Positions 49,712 through 58,546 of a DNA stretch of 64,000 nt are shown here, piece after piece (the stretch's first letter is position 1; every line of letters starts with the position of its first letter). Position numbers and translations under genes: made by a program. The notes beneath the pieces were generated by a model, which was given only the letters and a program-made list of their open reading frames with translations, ran no database searches and had not been told where the DNA came from. This stretch comes from Spirochaetae bacterium HGW-Spirochaetae-2 (GTDB lineage: Bacteria; Spirochaetota; Spirochaetia; Sphaerochaetales; Sphaerochaetaceae): the NCBI GenBank assembly GCA_002839355.1, contig PGXW01000007.1, positions 1 through 64,000 of the forward strand. The letters run 5' to 3'.

Positions 49712-50572
49712 TCAACCAAAGGTTGCAAGCAACGTCTTTCTGTTCTGCTCACGCAATTCGCACAACGGGAGTCTGAACACCTCTTCCATCATGCCCTTGC
49801 TTGCCATGTAGGTCTTTATCGGTACCGGGTTTGTCTCTATGAATTGGTTCACAAAGAACGGGTACAGGTGATTGTGGATCTGCAAGGCGGTGCGCATATC
49901 TCCTGCCAGAGCGGCATGGGTCATGTCTACCATTTCCTTGGGGAACATGTTGCTGGCGACACTGATGATACCCTGCGCTCCGCAGGCAACCATGGGCAGG
50001 GTCAAGGCATCGTCCCCGGAAAGGACCGAGAAGGTTGTCGGGCGCTGGTTCAATAGGTCTTCGATCTGGGACATGCTGCCACTCGCTTCCTTCACCGCAA
50101 CGATCCCGGGATGCTGTGCCAATCTGAGCAACAGGGACACCGACATGTTCACGGAGCTTCTTCCCGGAACATTGTAGAGGACAACCGGCAATGCCCCTTC
50201 ATCCGCGATTGTGGTGAAGTGCCGGTACAACCCCTCCTCGGAAGGCTTGTTGTAATAGGGTGCGACCTGCAGCGTCATGTCGGCACCCAAGTCTTTTGCC
50301 CTTTTTGTGGCTTCGACCGCGGCATTGGTGTTGTTGGCACCGGTGCCTGCTATGACCGGTATCTTCTTGTCGGCCATATCAACCGCTACCTGAATCAGCA
50401 ATTCCTTTTCCTTGGCATCGAGGGTCGGGCTCTCTCCGGTTGTACCTACAGGAACAAGCCCATCGATACCTTGGGTGATTTGAAATTCGATCAGAGCTTT
50501 GTAAGCGCCGAGATCTATACTCCCATCCTTATTGAAGGGACTTACCAATGCAGTGAATACACCTTGGATCAT
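49712..50572 (-). CDS. dapA: 4-hydroxy-tetrahydrodipicolinate synthase (copy 1)
   Basis: A 286-residue enzyme. 'GTTGESPTL', 'YNVPGRSS' (Tyr and Arg of the active site) and 'VAVKEASG' with the Schiff-base Lys are present. It condenses aspartate semialdehyde with pyruvate. A palindromic operator lies at its promoter. It is followed by dapB-ACT. Homologues act in hydroxyproline or sialic-acid breakdown, but conserved DapA residues favour lysine synthesis. Confidence 0.9.
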   Translation of the reverse strand: MIQGVFTALVSPFNKDGSIDLGAYKALIEFQITQGIDGLVPVGTTGESPTLDAKEKELLIQVAVDMADKKIPVIAGTGANNTNAAVEATKRAKDLGADMTLQVAPYYNKPSEEGLYRHFTTIADEGALPVVLYNVPGRSSVNMSVSLLLRLAQHPGIVAVKEASGSMSQIEDLLNQRPTTFSVLSGDDALTLPMVACGAQGIISVASNMFPKEMVDMTHAALAGDMRTALQIHNHLYPFFVNQFIETNPVPIKTYMASKGMMEEVFRLPLCELREQNRKTLLATFG

Positions 50573-50598
50573 GTGCTTGCTCCTTGCCGTACATGTTT

Positions 50599-50651
50599 AC
50601 TACTCATACTATGAGTGGTAGTAGTTTATAATGAATATTACGACCAGTCAA
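50599..50651 (-). promoter_or_regulatory. dapA promoter with operator palindrome
   Basis: On the minus strand TTGACT (50646-50651) and TATAAA (50625-50630, 15-bp spacer) or TAAACT (17-bp spacer). ACTACTCAT-ACT-ATGAGTGGT (50599-50619) follows 5 bp downstream, 17 of 18 arm positions equal to the asd operator. Same geometry as at asd. Confidence 0.75.
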
Positions 50652-50708
50652 GGTAAAACATTGACAAAATGCGTGGAGATTGTGCGTAAGTAAGGCTTTG
50701 TCTCGGCA

Positions 50709-50725
50709 ACTACTCATCTTATTAG
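50709..50725. promoter_or_regulatory. Operator half site before the FCD regulator
   Basis: ACTACTCAT at 50709-50717 followed by CTT-ATTAGG, a degenerate second half. It is about 110 bp upstream of the regulator start and may allow autoregulation. The -10 box TATACT is at 50770-50775. Confidence 0.5.
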
Positions 50726-50829
50726 GAACTCTTTTGCGGTTAGTTCTGGAACTTGCAACGACTATGTATTATACTTGATATGCGCCGGTTTGCCTGTGGT
50801 CGATAGGCATGCTGCATAGGAGGCTATTT

Positions 50830-51585
50830 TTGGATATTGCCAAAGACAAATGGAAGAAACCGATCCTAGAGATCATCAACGAATCCGAAGATCCTGTCGG
50901 ATCCTGGTTCATAGTCAATGCATTTACGGAGCGTGGGATCGAAGTCAGCAGTGCGACAATAGGGAGGGAGTTGAACCAGCTCGAGGTCCTTGGATATGTC
51001 GAGAAGCATGGCTTCAAGGGACGTTCCATAACGGTATTGGGAAAGCAAGTCGTCGAGGCGGCCAATACCAGCCTTGAATTGGATTATTACAAGAAGAGTT
51101 TGGATGACTTGATCAATAGCGATGTGCTGGAGAATTTCCTCATGGTGCTTGAGGCGCGGTTGGCAATCGAGCGACAGACCGCAAGGCTTGCAGCCCAACG
51201 TATCACCGATGCGGAGTTGGATGAGCTCGAATCGTGTTTGAGAAACCAGCACTCCCACTCGATCGACCACCAGAGCATCGCCAACGACGATATCGCTTTC
51301 CACGGCGGTATTGCCAAGGCATCCAAGAACAAGGCGCTGTTTTCCCTGTACATGATGCTCTCTGCCATGGGGCAGCAATCGCAGCTGTTCGAGCAATTGC
51401 GGTATCGTGTGGGTGACAATTATTCGAACTTCCACGGCCGTATCCTCACCGCACTCCAGTCACGGAACGCCGAGGAAGCGGAACAATGTATGATCGACCA
51501 CATAACCAAGCTCACCCGCGATGTCGACCAATACTGGCACGAATACCAGCGGACCAAGAATGAAAGCGATGGAAGGGTTCTGTAA
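50830..51585 (+). CDS. FCD-domain transcriptional regulator, probably of the asd/dapA/TAXI regulon
   Basis: A 251-residue protein from TTG 50830 (AGGAGG is 6 nt upstream; an ATG 21 bp earlier overlaps that site). The N-terminal winged helix ('GSWFIVNAFTERGIEVSSATIGRELNQLEVLGYVEKHG' in part) resembles NrpR/HrcA-type HTH rather than classical GntR. The C-terminal half is FCD-like, with 'LEARLAIERQTARLAAQRI' and 'DDIAFHGGIAKASKNKALF' (in part) containing Asp/His ligand residues. The adjacent operators suggest it controls these promoters; ligand unknown. Confidence 0.75.
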   Translation: MDIAKDKWKKPILEIINESEDPVGSWFIVNAFTERGIEVSSATIGRELNQLEVLGYVEKHGFKGRSITVLGKQVVEAANTSLELDYYKKSLDDLINSDVLENFLMVLEARLAIERQTARLAAQRITDAELDELESCLRNQHSHSIDHQSIANDDIAFHGGIAKASKNKALFSLYMMLSAMGQQSQLFEQLRYRVGDNYSNFHGRILTALQSRNAEEAEQCMIDHITKLTRDVDQYWHEYQRTKNESDGRVL

Positions 51586-51599
51586 CTGGTATCAATTTT

Positions 51600-51631
51600 T
51601 GTTATTATAAAAACATTTTGTTATTAATATA
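51600..51631 (+). repeat. Direct repeats before second dapB
   Basis: TGTTATTATAA (51600-) and TGTTATTAATA (51619-) are 19 bp apart in an A/T-rich stretch. TGTTATTATTG also occurs on the minus strand at 49638-49648, upstream of dapB-ACT. They may be sites of a common regulator. Confidence 0.4.
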
Positions 51632-51693
51632 GACACAATGTTGTGATTCTGGTACACTGCCTCCAATCGAATTATTGGGGGCGAGGAGGCTAT

Positions 51694-52449
51694 ATGCGAA
51701 TTGCTATCGTGGGATTTGGAAAGATGGGACATGTGGTTCGAGAAGCCGCATTGCGGTCCGGGCATGAGGTGGTTTCAGTGATCGACCCTCATGCGCAAGG
51801 ACCTGAAGTCACATCCCGAACCTGTGATGCAGCCTCTCTTGCCAATGCGGATGTCGTTGTCGAATTCTCTGTACCCGAAGGAATAGAGGAACGCATGATA
51901 ACCTATGCGCAGGCGAAGGTTCCCGCAGTCGTGGCGACAACAGGGTGGTATGGAAATATGGATCGCATCCGGCAAAGGCTGGAGGAAACGGAATGCTCGA
52001 TCATCTGGTCGGGAAATTTCGCCATTGGAGTGCACCTGTTTTTCAGCCTGGTACGGAGTACCGCCCGGCTCATGGAACGGTTTCCCGAGTACGATCCTGT
52101 CGTTCAGGAATTGTTCCATGCCGGCAAGGGTGACAGCCCGTCGGGTACATCGATCATGTTGGGTAACATCCTGTTGGAAGAACTGACCCGCAAGGATAGT
52201 TTGGAGACCGCACGGTTGGACCGCAAGCGCTCGGATTCGGAGATCCATCTCAGTTCCGCACGCGGAGGATCCCACCCCGGTACCCACACGGTGATCTTCG
52301 ACAGTCCAGTCGATTCGATTGAGATAACCCACCGGGCACGTAGCCGGGAAGGGTTCGCAACCGGGGCACTGCAAGCGGCGGCATGGGTAAGAGATGGTAG
52401 AAAAGGTTTTTTCAAGCTTGACGATATGCTTGCCGAATTGATGGGCTGA
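51694..52449 (+). CDS. Second DapB-like reductase with altered active-site motif
   Basis: A 251-residue protein of normal DapB length. 'AIVGFGKMG' and 'SGNFAIGVHLFF' fit the family. The active-site motif reads 'LFHAGKGDSPSGTS' where classical enzymes have HH-x-x-K-x-D(A/S)PSGT: the first His of the pair is Phe, while the second His and the Lys remain. It may be catalytically different or structural. GAGGAGGCTAT precedes ATG 51694. Lies in an operon with dapA2, dapL and lysA. Confidence 0.8.
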   Translation: MRIAIVGFGKMGHVVREAALRSGHEVVSVIDPHAQGPEVTSRTCDAASLANADVVVEFSVPEGIEERMITYAQAKVPAVVATTGWYGNMDRIRQRLEETECSIIWSGNFAIGVHLFFSLVRSTARLMERFPEYDPVVQELFHAGKGDSPSGTSIMLGNILLEELTRKDSLETARLDRKRSDSEIHLSSARGGSHPGTHTVIFDSPVDSIEITHRARSREGFATGALQAAAWVRDGRKGFFKLDDMLAELMG

Positions 52450-52488
52450 ATACTGTAGGGCGCGAGATCTATCGCAAAGGAGTTGGAG

Positions 52489-53385
52489 ATGAAAAGATTC
52501 AAGGGCGTGTACACGGCACTGATTACACCGTTTACAGAATATGGGCTAGTGGATGAGAAGGCGTTCAAGCAGATTATCGAATTCCAGATTGCCCAAGGTG
52601 TCGACGGCCTGGTCCCCTGTGGAACCACCGGGGAAAGCCCGACACTCAGCCACGCGGAACATGACCGGGTGATCGCCTCCACTGTCGAAACCTCTGCGGG
52701 CCGGGTTCCCGTCATAGCTGGAACCGGATCGAATGCCACCAGCGAGGCAGTCCGCTTGTCGAAACATGCCGAATCGGCCGGAGTCGATGCATTGCTGTTG
52801 GTAAATCCATATTACAACAAGCCCACACAGAAGGGGTTGTACCTGCATTTCCGGACCATCGCCGATTCGGTTGGAATTCCCTGCGTCCTGTACAATATCA
52901 AGGGAAGGACAGGTGTCAATATCGAAACGGATACCCTGGTACGGCTTGCCAACGATTGCCCCAACATTGTGGCTGTCAAGGAGGCCTCGGGTAACCTGGA
53001 TCAGATGAAGGATGTGATCGCCCGCTCCCCAGAGGATTTCTCGGTACTCAGCGGAGATGACAACATGGCGGTCGATTTGATCGAAGCAGGCGGGGACGGT
53101 GTCATTTCCGTGGCATCCAACCTCATTCCTGCCCAGATGCGTGCGATGATCCATACCGCCCTATCCGGTGATTTTGGGCAGGCCAGGGGATGGGAGAAGA
53201 ATCTTTCCCCATTCTTCGCAGCATGTTTCTGCGAGACCAATCCTATTCCGATAAAGACCGCCATGGCCGCATACGGGTGGTGCAAGGAAGAATTCAGGCT
53301 TCCCATGTGTTCATTGGAATTTGAAGAACACCGACAGCAGATCCTGACCGCATTGGCCCCATTGGACATCAAGAGAAACAAGTGA
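52489..53385 (+). CDS. dapA: 4-hydroxy-tetrahydrodipicolinate synthase (copy 2)
   Basis: A 298-residue enzyme. 'GTTGESPTLS', 'YNIKGRTGVNI' and 'VAVKEASGN' carry the active-site Tyr, Arg and Lys. ATG 52489 follows AGGAG with six bases. It is 39 bp after the second dapB and 28 bp before dapL. The second dapA in this window; the operon position with dapL and lysA makes it the likely main lysine-pathway copy. Confidence 0.9.
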   Translation: MKRFKGVYTALITPFTEYGLVDEKAFKQIIEFQIAQGVDGLVPCGTTGESPTLSHAEHDRVIASTVETSAGRVPVIAGTGSNATSEAVRLSKHAESAGVDALLLVNPYYNKPTQKGLYLHFRTIADSVGIPCVLYNIKGRTGVNIETDTLVRLANDCPNIVAVKEASGNLDQMKDVIARSPEDFSVLSGDDNMAVDLIEAGGDGVISVASNLIPAQMRAMIHTALSGDFGQARGWEKNLSPFFAACFCETNPIPIKTAMAAYGWCKEEFRLPMCSLEFEEHRQQILTALAPLDIKRNK

Positions 53386-53413
53386 AATACTAGCGAATTA
53401 GGAAGGAATATAC

Positions 53414-54661
53414 ATGGCTACCATTAACAGGAATTTTCGGAAACTGTCCGCAGGATATTTGTTTCCAGAGATTGCACGTCGCGCAAAGACCTATCAGGCG
53501 GCACATCCGGGAGTTGTCTTGCATAAGCTTGGGATCGGCAACACCACCGAACCGTTGCCACCGGCAGTGCTTGCGGGTCTCCACGCCAAGGTGGATGGCT
53601 TGGGACACGCCGACACCTACACGGGATATGGGGATGAACAGGGCGATACGCCGCTTCGCGAGGCGTTGTCGGGGTATTATCGGCAATTTGGTGTCAAGAT
53701 CGATCCCGAGGAATTCTTCGTCAGCGATGGAGCGAAGGCAGATGCGGCCAATATCCAGGCGATATTCGACACCGGCAACGTGGTGGCGATCCAGGATCCG
53801 GCATATCCGGTATATGTGGACTCGAATGTCGTCTCGGGAAGGACCGGTCTGTTCAACCGCACATTGGGTCAGTATGACGGCTTCGTCTATTTGCCGGGAA
53901 CGGAGGAGAACGGATTTTTCCCTGAACCACCGCACCAGAAGGTCGATCTGATCTATCTGTGTAGTCCCAACAATCCCACCGGAGCGGTCGCGACGCATGC
54001 GCAGCTCCAAGCTTTCGTGGATTATGCCCGCAAACACAAGGCAGTGATCATATTCGATGCCGCCTATGCGGAATATATCGGCGATTCCAGCTTGCCTCGG
54101 ACCATCTATGAAATTCCCGGAGCACGGGAGTGTGCGATCGAAATCAACAGTTTCTCCAAGTTCGCCGGCTTCACCGGTGTCCGGCTGGGGTGGACAATCG
54201 TCCCCAAGGAACTGGTTGCCGAAGATTCCCAACCAGGGGAACTGCATACCATGTGGTTCCGCCGTCAGGTGACCTTCTTCAACGGTGCAAGCAATATCGC
54301 GCAGGCAGGTGGTATCGCCGTATTGTCTCCTGAGGGACTGTCGCAATCGCGCGCGGTCATAGCCTACTATATGGAGAATGCACGGATTATCCGCGACGGT
54401 CTCCGCTCTGTGGGCCTGACTGTTTTCGGTGGTGACAACGCGCCGTACCTTTGGGTCAAGACGCCCGGTTCCCTGTCTTCGTGGGATTTCTTCGACCAGT
54501 TGCTCAACCAATGCCAGGTGATTGCTACTCCTGGAGCCGGTTTCGGTGCCGCAGGAGGACAGTATATCCGTGTCAGTGCGTTCGGACATCGGGAGAATAT
54601 CGTGAAGGCTGTCGCGAGTATCAAGAACAATCTGGTTATCACCGAGGAGGCCCGGTCATGA
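53414..54661 (+). CDS. dapL: LL-diaminopimelate aminotransferase
   Basis: A 415-residue PLP enzyme. 'LGIGNTTEPLPPAV', 'GYGDEQGDTPLREAL', 'YLCSPNNPTGAV' and 'EINSFSKFAGFTGVRLGW' with the PLP Lys are characteristic. It converts tetrahydrodipicolinate directly to LL-DAP, the DapL route known in spirochaetes, plants and some other bacteria. GGAAGGAATATAC precedes the ATG. It overlaps lysA by ATGA. Confidence 0.95.
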   Translation: MATINRNFRKLSAGYLFPEIARRAKTYQAAHPGVVLHKLGIGNTTEPLPPAVLAGLHAKVDGLGHADTYTGYGDEQGDTPLREALSGYYRQFGVKIDPEEFFVSDGAKADAANIQAIFDTGNVVAIQDPAYPVYVDSNVVSGRTGLFNRTLGQYDGFVYLPGTEENGFFPEPPHQKVDLIYLCSPNNPTGAVATHAQLQAFVDYARKHKAVIIFDAAYAEYIGDSSLPRTIYEIPGARECAIEINSFSKFAGFTGVRLGWTIVPKELVAEDSQPGELHTMWFRRQVTFFNGASNIAQAGGIAVLSPEGLSQSRAVIAYYMENARIIRDGLRSVGLTVFGGDNAPYLWVKTPGSLSSWDFFDQLLNQCQVIATPGAGFGAAGGQYIRVSAFGHRENIVKAVASIKNNLVITEEARS

Positions 54662-55899
54662 GCACGAAGAGTTTACCTGTCGATGAAGCGACAATGCTTT
54701 CGTTGGCTGCAGCATATCCAACACCGTTCCACTTGTATGACGAGCAGGCGATCCGTGCCAACGCACGGGCATTCATGCAAGCCTTCGCCTGGGTTCCTGG
54801 ATTCAAGAACTATTTCGCCGTTAAGGCTTGTCCCAATCCCTCCATTCTCAAGATCATGAAGGAGGAGGGGTTCGGCTCCGATTGCAGCTCGCTGCCGGAA
54901 CTGGTGCTCTCCCAACAGGCTGGCATTGTCGGTGAGGATATCATGTTCACCAGCAACGATACCCCCGATGAGGAATTTGCCGCCGCATACGAGATGGGTG
55001 CGGTGGTCAACCTCGACGATATCACCCATATCGACTCGTTGGTGCGCAGCGCGAAGATGCCCGAACTTATCTCGTTCCGCTACAATCCCGGACCGGATAG
55101 GACTGGCAATGCGATCATCGGAAATCCGGTGGAAGCAAAATACGGTGTGACCACCGAACAATTGGTGCCTTGCTATCTCAAGGCCAAAAAGTTGGGTGCA
55201 AAGCGATTCGCGTTGCATACCATGGTGGCCTCCAACGAACTGGACGGTAGCTATATAGTCGAGACCGCACGCATGTTGTTCGCCCAGGCGATTCGCCTCA
55301 AGGAAGAGGCTGGTATCAGGTTGGAGTTCGTGAACATGGGCGGAGGCATCGGTATTCCCTATCGCCCCGATCAAAAGGCCATGGATATCGCATGGGTCAG
55401 TTCCGAAATCAAGAAACTCTACGACCAGATGATTGTTCCGGCAGGTCTCGATCCCCTACGGATCGTGTTCGAATGCGGACGTATGGTCACCGGCCCGTAT
55501 GGATACCTGGTGACCCATGTTCGGCACGTGACCAGCAAGTACAAGAATTATGTCGGTCTGGATGCGAGCATGGCGAACCTGATGCGCCCCGCCCTCTATG
55601 GTGCCTATCATCACCTGACCGTTGTAGGCAAAAGCCCATCGGATAGTGACGGAGTGTACGACGTGACCGGTTCGCTGTGTGAGAACAACGACAAGTTCGC
55701 GATCGACCGGAAGCTGCCCGAAATGGTTCCGGGTGATGTGGTGGTGATCCATGACGCCGGTGCCCATGGGCATGCCATGGGGTTCAATTACAATGCGAAG
55801 TTGCGCTCAGCCGAGTACCTGTTGCAATCCGATGGATCGGTGCGTATGATCAGACGTGCGGAGACAATGGACGATTTGTTCGCGACACTGGATTTCTAG
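54658..55899 (+). CDS. lysA: Diaminopimelate decarboxylase
   Basis: A 413-residue PLP enzyme, ATG 54658 in the dapL overlap. The PLP Lys is in 'NYFAVKACPNPSIL', the glycine loop 'NMGGGIGIPY', and 'FECGRMVTGPYG' and 'GSLCENNDKFAID' contain substrate and catalytic Cys residues. It makes lysine from meso-DAP. No dapF (epimerase) is nearby, so it must be elsewhere. Confidence 0.92.
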   Translation: MSTKSLPVDEATMLSLAAAYPTPFHLYDEQAIRANARAFMQAFAWVPGFKNYFAVKACPNPSILKIMKEEGFGSDCSSLPELVLSQQAGIVGEDIMFTSNDTPDEEFAAAYEMGAVVNLDDITHIDSLVRSAKMPELISFRYNPGPDRTGNAIIGNPVEAKYGVTTEQLVPCYLKAKKLGAKRFALHTMVASNELDGSYIVETARMLFAQAIRLKEEAGIRLEFVNMGGGIGIPYRPDQKAMDIAWVSSEIKKLYDQMIVPAGLDPLRIVFECGRMVTGPYGYLVTHVRHVTSKYKNYVGLDASMANLMRPALYGAYHHLTVVGKSPSDSDGVYDVTGSLCENNDKFAIDRKLPEMVPGDVVVIHDAGAHGHAMGFNYNAKLRSAEYLLQSDGSVRMIRRAETMDDLFATLDF

Positions 55900-55912
55900 A
55901 TAGAGGTTCCCG

Positions 55913-56320
55913 ATGGCCCACGAGTTTTCTCTGAGAGTCTATTATAGTGATACCGATGCCGGTGGCATCGTGTATCACGCCAAGTATCTCGATTTTGCAG
56001 AACATGCGCGTACCGAAATGTTGCGTTCGGTGTCGGTGGGAAGACTGGGACAAGTCGAATTGATGGCACAGAAGCGGATCGCGTACGTCGTCAAATCTGT
56101 TTCTGTCGAATACCACACGCCGGCGTTGCTCGACGACGAGTTGCGTGTCTTGACCACCCTCGAGCAGGCGAAACGGTTCTCTATGGTTTTCCTCCAGCGG
56201 GTCATGCGGGGCGAAGACGAAATCGCGACACTGAGGGTCAGGGTGGCATCGGTCAATCTCGATACCCTACGGCCAGAGGCTTTTGGATCCTGGTTTGCCG
56301 ACGCAGTCGCGAACCTATGA
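55913..56320 (+). CDS. ybgC: YbgC-family acyl-CoA thioesterase
   Basis: A 135-residue hotdog-fold protein. 'LRVYYSDTDAGGIVYHAKYLDFAEHARTEML' (in part) contains the catalytic Asp and the YbgC signature. It hydrolyses short acyl-CoA thioesters and is often tied to the Tol-Pal or lipid system. It follows lysA by 13 bp, likely by transcription read-through. Confidence 0.88.
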   Translation: MAHEFSLRVYYSDTDAGGIVYHAKYLDFAEHARTEMLRSVSVGRLGQVELMAQKRIAYVVKSVSVEYHTPALLDDELRVLTTLEQAKRFSMVFLQRVMRGEDEIATLRVRVASVNLDTLRPEAFGSWFADAVANL

Positions 56321-56321
56321 C

Positions 56322-57095
56322 CTATACCGGTTGACCCGCCTGCTTTTGTGCAAGCAATTGGAAAATCGCCTCGTGCCCCACACGTAATCCGAACATTCCG
56401 GTTATGCTGGGGAGACTGCCCAACACTTTCCGTACCCGTCCGCGGTCCAAAATCTGCTCATTGTAGTCGAAATGCTGCTCTTCGTGCGGCTCTCTGTATT
56501 CGAAGTCTACCGGTTCCGAGGAAAAGACTGTCCTGATACCGGTTCCGACACCCCGTCGACGCAATTTTGTGCGGACTTGCTTTGCCAATGGGCATCCGAA
56601 TGTCTCCATAAGGTCACCGGTCGTGATTTTGGTCGGATCGGTGCGCAATGCTGCTCCCATCGAGGATATCACTGGAATATTGCGTTTCCAAACACCTTCG
56701 AGCAAGGCAAGTTTGGGTGCAAGCGAATCTATCGCATCGATCACCAGGTCGACCGGATAGTCGAGTATGGTCTCGAGGGTATCCTCATGCGCGAACATAT
56801 CCAAGGATTCGACCATGGCATCGGGATTGATGTCCAATATGCGGCGTCGGGCGACTTCCACCTTCTTGATACCTATGGTCGAGTCGGTTGCAAGCAACTG
56901 CCTGTTTATGTTGGTGATTCCCACCGTGTCGAAATCGACGATCCGCAGATGTCCGACACCACTTCGAGCCAACACCTCGAGTGCATACGATCCGACCGCG
57001 CCCATACCTACCACAACCACATGGCAATCCGAGAGCGCGGTAACCGCCTCCTCGCCCAGCAATCTACCAATCCGTAAGAATCGTCGCGAGTCCAT
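56322..57095 (-). CDS. tcdA: TcdA/CsdL-like E1 enzyme, tRNA t6A dehydratase
   Basis: A 257-residue ThiF-fold protein. 'VVVVGMGAVGSYALEVLARSGVG' (in part) is the nucleotide loop, 'DFDTVGITNINRQLLA' and 'DAIDSLAPKLAL' the ATP site. TcdA makes the cyclic form of tRNA t6A37. ATG 57095 follows GGAGAAGATGC; the longer open frame upstream lies inside the tatD-like gene and is non-coding. It overlaps that gene by 32 bp. Confidence 0.88.
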   Translation of the reverse strand: MDSRRFLRIGRLLGEEAVTALSDCHVVVVGMGAVGSYALEVLARSGVGHLRIVDFDTVGITNINRQLLATDSTIGIKKVEVARRRILDINPDAMVESLDMFAHEDTLETILDYPVDLVIDAIDSLAPKLALLEGVWKRNIPVISSMGAALRTDPTKITTGDLMETFGCPLAKQVRTKLRRRGVGTGIRTVFSSEPVDFEYREPHEEQHFDYNEQILDRGRVRKVLGSLPSITGMFGLRVGHEAIFQLLAQKQAGQPV

Positions 57096-57801
57096 GCATC
57101 TTCTCCTCAAGGTCAGTCTGCTGTAGGTGCAACCGTTGGGCCACTTCCCGGTAATGGCTGGCCAAAATCTGTTCGTACCCCAAGCTCTGCGCCAAAAGAT
57201 CGGGCACATGCGGATAATCGGTTTCCAACACGAACGGAATGTCGATTTCAGCAAGCCTGTTTCCCAGTTTCGTCTGGTGTGCCCACACATTCGGGCCAAT
57301 GGATATCGTACATCCCCGATTGGAAAGGTGCCGGGCGGTTTCCAACGAACCCAGGAACCCATGGACAATTATCGGGATCCCGACATCCGCGCCCTCCAAC
57401 AAGTTTTCCAATAGCGTAATGCTGCCGACATGATGGATAGCCACTGGACGGCTTGTCCTGTCAGCCAAATCCAACAGCCGACCGGCGATAGAGAGCTGTA
57501 CGTCCAGGGGAACCAGGTTCGCGAAGCGCTCGTCGATACCGATTTCACCGATATAGCCGTGGGGATCGTGCCGCAACAGTGCCTCCACATGGGCAATCAT
57601 ATCGAAGATTGCCGTCTGGTCATGGGGATGCTCCGACAACCACTGTGGCAGTAGACCATACCCGTGTTTCCATTGGGGCGGGGAGGAAAGCGTTTGGAAC
57701 AGGGCCCACTCGTCGGGACCTGAGGTGGCGAACCAAATGTGTTGACCCGAAGAGGGGCGATGCTCTCCCGATATGGGGAGATGCCGGTGTGCGTCGAACA
57801 T
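57064..57801 (-). CDS. TatD-like metal-dependent hydrolase
   Basis: A 245-residue protein. 'FDAHRHLP' (HxH), 'GEIGIDERF', 'AIHHVGS', 'IVHGFLGS' and 'LETDYPHVP' are the metal ligands of the TatD barrel. TatD proteins have 3'-5' exonuclease or related activity. It begins immediately after the mntP stop with AAGGGGATTTGA as ribosome site. Confidence 0.85.
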   Translation of the reverse strand: MFDAHRHLPISGEHRPSSGQHIWFATSGPDEWALFQTLSSPPQWKHGYGLLPQWLSEHPHDQTAIFDMIAHVEALLRHDPHGYIGEIGIDERFANLVPLDVQLSIAGRLLDLADRTSRPVAIHHVGSITLLENLLEGADVGIPIIVHGFLGSLETARHLSNRGCTISIGPNVWAHQTKLGNRLAEIDIPFVLETDYPHVPDLLAQSLGYEQILASHYREVAQRLHLQQTDLEEKMHGLATILTDW

Positions 57802-58413
57802 TCAAATCCCCTTGACCATGTGCTCGATGAGTATTTTTATTCCCAAAAGCACGAGCACCACTCCTCCAATCATTTCCATCTTGTCCCCAAGGAGCGGACC
57901 TGTCCTTTTTCCGATGTATACCCCGACGGTGGAGAGGATGAAAGTCGTTAGACCGATGATGAGGATGCTCAACCAGATATCGATGCCAAGCATCCCGAAG
58001 GTGACTCCGACTGCCAATGCATCGATACTGGTGGCGATTCCCATCATCACAAGGTCGTGGAATTGCAGTATGCCACCGCACTTGACTTCACAGGACATCC
58101 CGTTCGCCTGTGCATGCTTCTTGCGTCGGTAATCCAAGAACCCATCCGCAAACAATTTGATCCCGATAATGCCCAAGAGGACTACCGCTACCCAATGGTC
58201 AACATGTTGGATCATGGAACTGAATGTGGTTCCGGCAAGCCATCCGAGCACGGGCATGGCGGCTTGGAATAGACCGAAGGTTATTCCGATGGCCAGCGGG
58301 TAGCGGAGGGTTCGGATGTCGAGACAAGCCCCTTGTGTTATCGAAACAGCGAAGGCATCCATGGACAATCCCAACGCAATACCGAAAACAGTTAGAAATT
58401 CAGCCCAATTCAT
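57802..58413 (-). CDS. mntP: Putative manganese efflux pump MntP
   Basis: A 203-residue protein with six membrane segments and two DUF204-type repeats. 'GLSMDAFAVSITQG' and 'GIATSIDALAVGVTFG' hold the conserved Asp residues. It exports Mn2+. ATG 58413 has no Shine-Dalgarno sequence; a promoter lies 8 nt upstream. In other bacteria mntP carries a Mn riboswitch; here there is no leader to hold one. Confidence 0.9.
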   Translation of the reverse strand: MNWAEFLTVFGIALGLSMDAFAVSITQGACLDIRTLRYPLAIGITFGLFQAAMPVLGWLAGTTFSSMIQHVDHWVAVVLLGIIGIKLFADGFLDYRRKKHAQANGMSCEVKCGGILQFHDLVMMGIATSIDALAVGVTFGMLGIDIWLSILIIGLTTFILSTVGVYIGKRTGPLLGDKMEMIGGVVLVLLGIKILIEHMVKGI

Positions 58414-58421
58414 AGGGTGCC

Positions 58422-58450
58422 ATTCTAACCATAAACAAGGTTCGGGACAA
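58422..58450 (-). promoter_or_regulatory. Promoter for probable leaderless mntP mRNA
   Basis: TTGTCC (58445-58450), 17-bp spacer, TAGAAT (58422-58427), then eight bases to ATG 58413. Confidence 0.6.
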
Positions 58451-58546
58451 GTGTTCCGGTGCTCGGGCAGGAGAACTTGGAGGCGCTTGGAGAGCCATGG
58501 AACAATTGGCCGAGCTCTGCTACGATACAAGCCTTGGAGGTGGCCG

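Noticed and set aside
58414-58450. Manganese riboswitch before mntP
   Set aside because: The predicted transcript has no leader to hold one.
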